Origin: Pseudomonas guariconensis
Lineage (GTDB): Bacteria; Pseudomonadota; Gammaproteobacteria; Pseudomonadales; Pseudomonadaceae
Direction of reading: 5' to 3'
Assembly (NCBI RefSeq): GCF_024127895.1
Contig: NZ_JAMYBK010000023.1
Coordinates: 1 to 64,000, forward strand
Length of the DNA: 64,000 nucleotides
The translations under genes and the position numbers were made by a program. Shown piece after piece: positions 58,013 to 64,000 of this stretch. A model generated the notes under the pieces. The model was not told the DNA's origin, did not search any database, and worked only from the letters and a program-made list of their open reading frames with translations. The number at the start of each line of letters is the position of its first letter. Positions within the stretch are counted from its first letter, which is position 1.

Positions 58013-59673
58013 TCCGCCAAACCAAAGCCTTGGCCGCGCTGGCCTTCGGTGCCTTCGCACCCGCCGTGTGGGCCGCCGACGCCCTGACCGGCGAGGTGCA
58101 CAAGCAGCCGCTCAACGTCTCGGCGATCGTCATGTTCCTGGCCTTCGTCTGCTTCACCCTGGGGATTACCTACTGGGCCTCCAAACGTAACAAGTCGGCG
58201 TCCGACTATTATGCCGCCGGCGGCCGTATCACGGGCTTCCAGAACGGCCTGGCGATCGCCGGCGACTACATGTCGGCGGCCTCCTTCCTGGGGATTTCCG
58301 CCCTGGTGTTCACCTCCGGCTACGACGGCCTGATCTACTCGATCGGCTTCCTGGTCGGCTGGCCGATCATCCTCTTCCTGATCGCCGAGCGCCTGCGCAA
58401 CCTGGGCAAGTACACCTTCGCCGACGTGGCCTCGTACCGCCTTGGGCAGAAGGAGATCCGCACCCTGTCGGCCTCTGGCTCGCTGGTGGTGGTGGCGTTC
58501 TACCTGATCGCCCAGATGGTCGGTGCCGGCAAGCTGATCCAGCTGCTGTTCGGCCTGGACTACCACGTCGCGGTGATCCTGGTGGGTATCCTGATGTGCC
58601 TGTACGTGCTGTTCGGCGGCATGCTGGCCACCACCTGGGTACAGATCATCAAAGCCGTGCTGCTGCTCTCCGGTGCCAGCTTCATGGCGCTGATGGTGAT
58701 GAAGCACGTGGGCTTCGACTTCAACACCCTGTTCTCCGAAGCGATCAAGGTGCACGCCAAGGGTGAGGCGATCATGAGCCCGGGCGGCCTGGTCAAGGAC
58801 CCGATCTCGGCGTTCTCCCTGGGCCTGGCGCTGATGTTCGGTACCGCCGGCCTGCCGCACATCCTGATGCGCTTCTTCACCGTCAGCGACGCCAAGGAAG
58901 CGCGCAAGAGCGTGCTCTACGCCACTGGCTTCATCGGCTACTTCTACATCCTGACCTTCATCATCGGCTTCGGCGCGATCCTGCTGGTCAGCACCAACCC
59001 GGACTTCAAGGACGCCGCCGGCGCCCTGATCGGCGGTAACAACATGGCAGCGGTGCACCTGGCCAACGCCGTGGGTGGCAGCGTGTTCCTCGGCTTCATC
59101 TCGGCGGTGGCCTTCGCCACTATCCTGGCGGTGGTCGCGGGCCTGACCCTGGCCGGTGCCTCGGCGGTGTCCCATGACCTGTACGCCAGCGTCTGGCGCA
59201 AGGGCAAGGCCAACGACAAGGACGAGATCCGCGTGTCGAAGATCACCACCATCGCCCTGGGCGTGCTGGCGATCGGCCTGGGCATCCTGTTCGAGAACCA
59301 GAACATCGCCTTCATGGTCGGTCTGGCCTTCTCCATCGCTGCCAGCTGCAACTTCCCGGTGCTGCTGCTCTCGATGTACTGGAAGAAACTGACCACCCGT
59401 GGCGCCATGATCGGCGGCTGGATGGGCCTGGTCAGCGCGGTGGGCCTGATGGTCCTCGGCCCGACCATCTGGGTGCAGATCCTCGGCCACGAGAAGGCGA
59501 TCTACCCGTACGAGTACCCGGCGCTGTTCTCCATGATCATCGCCTTCATCGGCATCTGGTTCTTCTCGGTCACCGACAAGTCCAAGGCCGCCGACGAAGA
59601 GCGTGCGCTGTTCTTCCCGCAGTTCGTGCGTTCGCAGACTGGTCTGGGGGCCTCCGGCGCCGTCTCCCACTGA
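58009..59673 (+). CDS. actP: Cation/acetate symporter ActP
   Basis: This 554-residue sodium:solute symporter has a cleavable N-terminal signal segment (AVWAA) and 13 or so helices, with the family blocks SASDYYAAGGRITGFQNGLAIAG split near residue 64 and the GTAGLPHILMRFFTV core motif near 283. It takes up acetate and other short carboxylates with sodium or protons. It is coupled to yjcH and ends in a strong terminator. In Pseudomonas, actP expression depends on the CrbS/CrbR system, whose sensor lies at 9.4-12.9 kb. Confidence 0.95.
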   Translation: MIRQTKALAALAFGAFAPAVWAADALTGEVHKQPLNVSAIVMFLAFVCFTLGITYWASKRNKSASDYYAAGGRITGFQNGLAIAGDYMSAASFLGISALVFTSGYDGLIYSIGFLVGWPIILFLIAERLRNLGKYTFADVASYRLGQKEIRTLSASGSLVVVAFYLIAQMVGAGKLIQLLFGLDYHVAVILVGILMCLYVLFGGMLATTWVQIIKAVLLLSGASFMALMVMKHVGFDFNTLFSEAIKVHAKGEAIMSPGGLVKDPISAFSLGLALMFGTAGLPHILMRFFTVSDAKEARKSVLYATGFIGYFYILTFIIGFGAILLVSTNPDFKDAAGALIGGNNMAAVHLANAVGGSVFLGFISAVAFATILAVVAGLTLAGASAVSHDLYASVWRKGKANDKDEIRVSKITTIALGVLAIGLGILFENQNIAFMVGLAFSIAASCNFPVLLLSMYWKKLTTRGAMIGGWMGLVSAVGLMVLGPTIWVQILGHEKAIYPYEYPALFSMIIAFIGIWFFSVTDKSKAADEERALFFPQFVRSQTGLGASGAVSH

Positions 59674-59694
59674 TAGCGCAGGCCTGACGGCAAG

Positions 59695-59733
59695 CCGCAA
59701 GCGAGTGCCTGGTGCACTGGCTTGCGGTTTTTT
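59695..59733 (+). terminator. Rho-independent terminator after actP
   Basis: CCGCAAGC and AGTGC pair with GCACT and GCTTGCGG around a short loop, followed by TTTTTTCTTTT. It is 21 bases after the actP stop. Confidence 0.88.
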
Positions 59734-59738
59734 CTTTT

Positions 59739-59891
59739 CTAGATCATGCCCAGCAACAACAGCACCAGCAGGATCACCAGCACCACGCCGATGATGCCGG
59801 AGGGGCCATAGCCCCAACTGCGCGAGTGAGGAAAGACCGGTAAGCCACCAATCAACAGCAGGATCAGGATGATGATGAGGATCGTGGTCAT
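59739..59891 (-). CDS. DUF3309-like small membrane protein, 50 aa
   Basis: This 50-residue protein has two hydrophobic helices (MTTILIIILILLLIGGLP and GIIGVVLVILLVLLLLGMI) around a short hydrophilic turn with HSRSWGYGPSG, which fits the DUF3309 pattern. AAGGACTCCGCC lies before the ATG. The function is unknown. Confidence 0.75.
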   Translation of the reverse strand: MTTILIIILILLLIGGLPVFPHSRSWGYGPSGIIGVVLVILLVLLLLGMI

Positions 59892-60102
59892 GGCGGAGTC
59901 CTTGCGTGGTTGAGGGTCAAGGGCCTCGGAATGCTGGCCTCTTGATAATTCCGACTGGGGGCGATGGCTAAAGATTCCATTTGCGGTCAGTTGGGGCTGC
60001 TCTGCAGCCATGCTCCTGCATTCACCAGCCTGATAGCAGCGCCCTGCACGCCAGGCCTTGTATAGACTCCCTCCATCACCTGTCAGCACAAGGCTTGCCA
60101 CC

Positions 60103-60915
60103 ATGCACGACCGCATCATGATCACCGGAGCCGGCTCCGGCCTCGGCCGCGAGATTGCCCTGCGCTGGGCCCGCGATGGCTGGCGCCTGGCGCTGGCAGA
60201 CGTCAACGAGGCCGGGCTGCGCCAGACCCTCGAACGGGTCCGCGAGGCCGGTGGCGACGGTTTCGCCCAGCGTTGCGACGTGCGCGACTACAGCCAGCTC
60301 ACCGCCCTGGCCCAGGCCTGCGAGGAGCAGTTCGGCGGCATCGACGTGATCGTCAACAACGCCGGGGTGGCCTCGGGTGGTTTCTTCGCCGAGCTGTCCC
60401 TGGAGGACTGGGACTGGCAGATCGCGGTCAACCTGATGGGCGTGGTCAAGGGCTGCAAGGCTTTCCTGCCGCTGCTCGAGCGCAGCAAGGGGCGGATCGT
60501 CAACATCGCCTCCATGGCTGCGCTGATGCAGGGGCCGGGGATGAGCAACTACAACGTGGCCAAGGCCGGCGTGCTGGCCCTCTCGGAGAGCTTGCTGGTC
60601 GAGTTGCGCGCGTTGGACGTGGCGGTGCATGTGGTGTGCCCATCGTTCTTCCAGACCAACCTGCTCGACTCCTTCCGTGGGCCGAACCCGGCCATGAAGG
60701 CCCAGGTCGGCAAGCTGCTGGAGGGTTCGCCGATCAGCGCCGCCGAGATCGCCGACTACATCCATGCCCAGGTGGCCGCTGGGGTGTTTCTCATCCTGCC
60801 CCATGAGGCTGGGCGCCAGGCCTGGGAGTTGAAGCGTCAGGCGCCGGCGCGGCTGTATGACGAGATGGCCGACATGGCGGCGAAGATGCGGGCCAAGGGG
60901 CGTAGTGGTACCTGA
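60103..60915 (+). CDS. Short-chain dehydrogenase/reductase
   Basis: This 270-residue SDR has the cofactor motif TGAGSGLG (residues 8-15), NNAG near 87, the catalytic Ser in NIASMAAL and YxxxK in NYNVAKAG. An Arg after the Gly-rich loop and the ADVNEAG stretch suggest NAD(H) or NADP(H) without clear preference. The start at 60103 (MHDRIMITG) gives the normal N-terminus. The substrate is unknown. Confidence 0.88.
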   Translation: MHDRIMITGAGSGLGREIALRWARDGWRLALADVNEAGLRQTLERVREAGGDGFAQRCDVRDYSQLTALAQACEEQFGGIDVIVNNAGVASGGFFAELSLEDWDWQIAVNLMGVVKGCKAFLPLLERSKGRIVNIASMAALMQGPGMSNYNVAKAGVLALSESLLVELRALDVAVHVVCPSFFQTNLLDSFRGPNPAMKAQVGKLLEGSPISAAEIADYIHAQVAAGVFLILPHEAGRQAWELKRQAPARLYDEMADMAAKMRAKGRSGT

Positions 60916-60923
60916 TGTATCTT

Positions 60924-61075
60924 GGGGCCGCTGTGCGGCCCATCGCCGGCAAGCCGGCTCCCAGGGGATGTGGGTCATTCTTCAGATCAGGCTCCCAGGG
61001 AGGTGGGCCATTCTTCAGATCAGCGCTATCCCTGTGGGAGCGAGCTTGCCCGCGATGGGCTGCAACGCAGCCCCA
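60924..61075. repeat. REP pair with internal tandem duplication
   Basis: GGGGCCGCTGTGCGGCCCATCG and GCGATGGGCTGCAACGCAGCCCC bound the element. Inside, a 33-34 bp unit beginning GGCTCCCAGGG and ending CATTCTTCAGATCA is present twice in tandem (60956-60989, 60990-61022) with few differences. Confidence 0.7.
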
Positions 61076-61186
61076 AGGACCCTGACTGACCGGTGCTGGA
61101 GCGTACCTTGCGCGAACCGGACCCTCTGGCCAGGGCGCTCGATCAGGTATGCTGTGCGCCGCTTTGGACTGGCAAGGGTGCCTGGC

Positions 61187-61519
61187 GTGATCAATTACCT
61201 GTGGTTCTTCCTGGCGGCGATGTTCGAGATCGCCGGCTGCTATGCCTTCTACCTGTGGCTGCGGCTGGGCAAGAGTGCCTGGTGGCTGCTGCCGGCGCTG
61301 GTCAGCCTGACCTTGTTCGGGCTGATCCTCACCCGCGTCGAGGCCGCCTATGCCGGTCGGGCCTACGCCGCCTATGGCGGTATCTACATCGTCTCCTCGC
61401 TGCTCTGGCTGGCGCTGGTGGAGCGGGCGCGGCCACTGGGCAGCGACTGGATCGGCGCACTGCTGTGCGTCGTCGGGGCGACCATCATCGTGTTCGGGCC
61501 ACGGCTGCAACAGGGCTGA
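61187..61519 (+). CDS. YnfA-family (UPF0060) small membrane protein
   Basis: This 110-residue protein has four helices and the YnfA pattern (FLAAMFEIAGCYAFYLWLR, GRAYAAYGGIYI and GAIVALCV-like end). It starts with GTG at 61187, which aligns with the family N-terminus (INYLWFF); no ATG fits. The family is a distant relative of SMR transporters. Function is unproven. Confidence 0.88.
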   Translation: MINYLWFFLAAMFEIAGCYAFYLWLRLGKSAWWLLPALVSLTLFGLILTRVEAAYAGRAYAAYGGIYIVSSLLWLALVERARPLGSDWIGALLCVVGATIIVFGPRLQQG

Positions 61520-61647
61520 AACCAGGCGATTTCTGTAGGGATAGTTACCCGTCTGCGTAGGCTGCGTCTATTTAATGGGTGAAGTGTTGAGTGGCCGAAT
61601 GTACCCGATGCAGTCTCCGATTTTCCCTTGGGGTGGAGGATCGGATC

Positions 61648-61833
61648 ATGCTGGTTATAGGGCGCGAAGTCGGGCAGGTCATCAACATCGGTGACGACAT
61701 CCAGCTCAAGATCATGGCGATCGATGGCGGTGTGGTGCGTTTCGGCATCAGTGCGCCGCGCCAGGTCCAGGTGCATCGGGCGGAGGTCTACAGGCGCATC
61801 AAGGAGAAGGCCGAGCGGCAGGCTGATGGCTGA
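61648..61833 (+). CDS. rsmI: CsrA/RsmA-family RNA-binding regulator RsmI
   Basis: This 61-residue protein has the CsrA fold. The RNA-binding residues Arg6 (MLVIGR) and Arg44 (QVHRAEVY) are kept, as are IGDDI and the AP turn. It differs from RsmA/RsmE at the start (VIGREVG instead of ILTRRVG). In P. putida the third Csr-type protein, RsmI, has this form. The ribosome binding site GGGGTGGAGGATCGG holds GGA cores, so the gene may itself be bound by Rsm proteins. It stands alone after ynfA. Confidence 0.85.
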   Translation: MLVIGREVGQVINIGDDIQLKIMAIDGGVVRFGISAPRQVQVHRAEVYRRIKEKAERQADG

Positions 61834-61909
61834 CAGGGGGCTATTCGCGGCCCCAAATGGCAACTCGAAGTCTTGACTGACCGTATTGAGCAAGCCAACC
61901 GCTTCCCCG

Positions 61910-62137
61910 CTACTCAAGCCACTCCCGCGGCACCTCATGCCGGGCCAGCAGTTGGCACTGCTGGCTCTCGGGGTCGAACAGGATGAATGCCTGCCCCTTG
62001 GCCAGGGCCTGGCGTACCCGCAGCACGCGGGTTTCCAGCGGCGTGTCGTCACCGTTGTCGGTGCCGTCGCGGGTGACGAAGTCCTCGATCAGGCGGGTCA
62101 GGGTTTCGGCTTGCAGTTGGTCGTAGGGGATCAGCAT
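61910..62137 (-). CDS. UPF0270 (YheU-like) protein
   Basis: This 75-residue protein has the UPF0270 start MLIPYDQLQAETLTRLIEDFVTRDGTD (first 20 residues diagnostic) and ends in a short acidic helix. It is small, soluble and of unknown function. It lies 55 bp downstream of the M42 peptidase gene in the same direction. Confidence 0.88.
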   Translation of the reverse strand: MLIPYDQLQAETLTRLIEDFVTRDGTDNGDDTPLETRVLRVRQALAKGQAFILFDPESQQCQLLARHEVPREWLE

Positions 62138-62192
62138 GGCGGGCAGGGTTCGTTCATGAATGCCGCCATGCTACGCCAAACCCGCCGGGACA

Positions 62193-63377
62193 TCAGCTTT
62201 TGTTGCCCAGCAGGCTGTCCACCGCCGGGACCCGGGTATCGCTTTCCATCTGCGCGTCGTGTTCCAACTGGTGGCTGAAGCGCTCGAGGGAGGCATTGGC
62301 CGGTTGCGAGTCGCTGGCGAACACCGGCGGGCTGAGCAGGTAGCCGGTCAGCAGGCGGCTGAGCGCTGCCAGGCTGTCGATGTGGGTACGCTCGTAGCCG
62401 TGGGTGGCGTCGCAACCGAAGGCCACCAGGGCGGTGCGGATGTCGTGGCCAGCAGTCACCGCCGAGTGGGCATCGCTGAAGTAGTAGCGGAACAGGTCGC
62501 GGCGCACCGGCAGGTCCTGGTCGGCGGCGAGCTTGAGCAGATGGCGCGACAGGTGATAGTCGTACGGCCCGGAGGAGTCCTGCATGGCCACGCTCACCGC
62601 ATGCTCGCTGGAGGCCTGGCCCGGTGCCACCGGGGCGATGTCGATGCCGACGAATTCGCTGACGTCCCAGGGCAGCGCCGCGGCGGCGCCGGAGCCGGTC
62701 TCCTCGGTGATGGTGAACAGCGGGTGGCAGTCGATCAGCGGCTGGCGGCCGCTCTCCACAACGGCCTTGAGCGCCGCCAGCAGCGCCGCCACGCCGGCCT
62801 TGTCGTCCAGGTGCCGGGCACTGATGTGGCCGCTCTCGGTGAACTCTGGCAGCGGGTCGAAGGCGACGAAGTCGCCGATGGCGATGCCCAGCGCCTCGCA
62901 GTCGGCGCGGGTGGTGCAGTAGGCGTCCAGGCGCACTTCCACGTGCTCCCAACTGATCGGCATCTGGTCGATGGCGGTGTTGAAGGCATGCCCGCTGGCC
63001 ATCAGCGGCAGCACGCTGCCCCGGTACACGCCGGTGTCGGTGAACACACTGACCCGGCTGCCTTCGGCGAAGCGGCTGGACCAGCAGCCTACCGGCGCCA
63101 GGGCCAGGCGGCCGTTGTCGAGCAGTTGGCGCACGCTGGCGCCGATGGTGTCCAGGTGCGCCGAGACGGCGCGGTCGGGCGAACTCTGCCGGCCCTTGAC
63201 GGTGGCACGGATGGTGCCCCGGCGGGTCAGCTCGAAGGGGATGCCCATCTCGTCCAGGCGTTCGGCCACATAGCGCACGATGGTGTCGGTGAAGCCGGTA
63301 GGGCTGGGGATGGCGAGCATCTCCAGGAGGACTTTCTTCAGGTAGTCCAGGTCGGGTTCGGGATGTCGGTCCGGCAT
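62193..63377 (-). CDS. M42-family peptidase of the NAGGN osmoprotectant cluster
   Basis: This 394-residue metallopeptidase has M42 motifs: SAHLDTIG (metal His/Asp), RHLDDKAGVAALLAAL (bridging Asp), the TEETGSGAA catalytic Glu pair, and a C-terminal His in CDATHGYERTH. Peptidases of this branch accompany the genes for N-acetylglutaminylglutamine amide synthesis (asnO, ngg), and the gene upstream here is ngg. It may degrade the dipeptide when osmotic stress ends. I chose 63377 because AGAGGA lies 7 bases upstream; the ATG at 63383 is too close to it. Confidence 0.87.
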   Translation of the reverse strand: MPDRHPEPDLDYLKKVLLEMLAIPSPTGFTDTIVRYVAERLDEMGIPFELTRRGTIRATVKGRQSSPDRAVSAHLDTIGASVRQLLDNGRLALAPVGCWSSRFAEGSRVSVFTDTGVYRGSVLPLMASGHAFNTAIDQMPISWEHVEVRLDAYCTTRADCEALGIAIGDFVAFDPLPEFTESGHISARHLDDKAGVAALLAALKAVVESGRQPLIDCHPLFTITEETGSGAAAALPWDVSEFVGIDIAPVAPGQASSEHAVSVAMQDSSGPYDYHLSRHLLKLAADQDLPVRRDLFRYYFSDAHSAVTAGHDIRTALVAFGCDATHGYERTHIDSLAALSRLLTGYLLSPPVFASDSQPANASLERFSHQLEHDAQMESDTRVPAVDSLLGNKS

Positions 63378-63436
63378 GTCCATTCCTCTGTTGGCATGGG
63401 CTGGGTGATGCATGGCTGACGCCTGTGGAAGGGGCA

Positions 63437-63482
63437 CTTCGTGGGAGCGGCCTTGTGTCGCGAAAGGGCCGCTCCCACGAAG
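63437..63482. repeat. Perfect long hairpin inside the NAGGN operon
   Basis: CTTCGTGGGAGCGGCC (63437-63452) and GGCCGCTCCCACGAAG (63467-63482) are 16-bp perfect inverted arms with a 14-base loop. They contain REP-like GTGGGAGCGG. It sits between ngg and the peptidase gene and could reduce read-through or protect mRNA ends. Confidence 0.7.
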
Positions 63483-63502
63483 GCTGCTCCTGCAAGCGTG
63501 CG

Positions 63503-64000
63503 TCAGGCCAGCGGCCGGCTGTGCGGGAACAGCAGGTCGACGAAGCGTTCGGCGGTAGGTTGCGGTTCGTGGTTGGCCAGGCCGACCCGTTCGTTGGCCT
63601 CGATGATCACGTAGTCCGGCTGGCTGGCGTCGCGCACCATCAGGTCGAGGCCCACCACTGGGATGTCCAGGGCACGGGCGGCGCGTACCGCGGCATCGGC
63701 CAGCACTGGGTGCAGGCGCTCGGTGACGTCCTCCAGGGTACCGCCGGTGTGCAGGTTGGCGGTGCGGCGCACGGCCAGGCGCTGGCCGGCCGGTAACACG
63801 CTCGTATAGTCAAGGCCCACGGCGCGCAGGGTGCGCTCGGTTTCCTCGTCCACCGGGATACGGCTCTCGCCACCGGTGGCAGCCTGGCGCCGACGGCTCT
63901 GGGCTTCGATCAGCGCGCCGATGCTGTGCTTGCCGTCGCCGATCACCTGGGCCGGATGGCGGAGCGCCGCGGCGACCACTTCGAAGCCGATCACCACGAT
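63503..64000 (-). CDS. ngg: N-acetylglutaminylglutamine synthetase, C-terminal part (cut by window edge)
   Basis: The 165 visible residues form the C-terminal half of an ATP-grasp ligase: GFEVVAAALRHPAQVIGDGK, the metal/nucleotide region VVGLDLMVRD and YVIIEANERVGLANH. Together with the M42 peptidase downstream this is the NAGGN synthetase, which in full also has an N-terminal GNAT acetyltransferase domain and joins glutamine units. The product is a compatible solute made under salt stress. The start lies beyond the right edge. Confidence 0.8.
   Translation of the reverse strand: MVVIGFEVVAAALRHPAQVIGDGKHSIGALIEAQSRRRQAATGGESRIPVDEETERTLRAVGLDYTSVLPAGQRLAVRRTANLHTGGTLEDVTERLHPVLADAAVRAARALDIPVVGLDLMVRDASQPDYVIIEANERVGLANHEPQPTAERFVDLLFPHSRPLA

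Overview
The window is a 64-kb piece of a high-GC (roughly 62-65%) gammaproteobacterial chromosome that reads as a member of the Pseudomonas putida group. Gene content and order support this: a MarR-MFS-glutathione peroxidase-FadL block, rmuC next to a CrbS/MxtR-type symporter-kinase, assimilatory nas-nirBD, the minCDE locus, yjcH-actP, an extra small CsrA protein matching RsmI, and an N-acetylglutaminylglutamine amide (NAGGN) cluster, all separated by Pseudomonas REP palindromes. I see no prophage, insertion sequence, integrase or CRISPR array. It is core-type chromosome with dense, short-spaced genes.

Layout. 0.3-6.5 kb: secreted GH5 hydrolase; marR-mfs-small membrane protein-gpx; FadL-type porin; two small conserved hypotheticals. 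6.6-7.5 kb: a gene-poor stretch ending in a DnaA-box-like dyad. 7.5-17.7 kb: Sel1 protein, rmuC, a 1158-aa SLC5-histidine kinase-receiver protein, an MFS-acyltransferase fusion, a guanidinium exporter behind a guanidine-II riboswitch, a bile-acid-type symporter, rdgC. 17.9-24.2 kb: tRNA-Val and tRNA-Asp, hscC (Hsp70) facing a J-like protein and a DUF1266 protein, and map. 24.2-32.7 kb: nitrate assimilation, with a fused nitrate reductase/flavoprotein, nirB, nirD and a LysR regulator. 32.8-38.5 kb: FKBP isomerase, YkvA-like protein, an antitoxin-like HTH pair, prc, quinone oxidoreductase. 38.5-45 kb: an ABC importer with a cytoplasmic phosphodiesterase, a HAD phosphatase and a GntR/UTRA regulator. 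45-51.8 kb: MscS channel, apeB, rluA-like gene, minE-minD-minC. 51.9-57.4 kb: lauroyl acyltransferase, patatin, MlaA-like protein, alpha/beta hydrolase, betaine-binding protein. 57.7-64 kb: yjcH-actP, DUF3309, SDR, YnfA, rsmI, UPF0270, M42 peptidase, and the truncated NAGGN synthetase at the right edge.

How it works together. Nitrate assimilation is driven from two promoters with the same design: NtrC-like sites, a sigma-54 promoter, a leader hairpin with an A1/G4 hexaloop as recognised by ANTAR antiterminators such as NasT, and an intrinsic terminator, one set before the reductase and one before nirBD. The acetate system is represented by a CrbS-type sensor and by its expected target yjcH-actP. 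The 38.5-45 kb locus looks like uptake of an organophosphorus compound followed by two-step cleavage in the cytoplasm; its substrate is unknown to me. Lipid-envelope functions (LpxL, MlaA-like, patatin, MFS-acyltransferase, FadL) recur. All calls come from reading the sequence; no database search was run.
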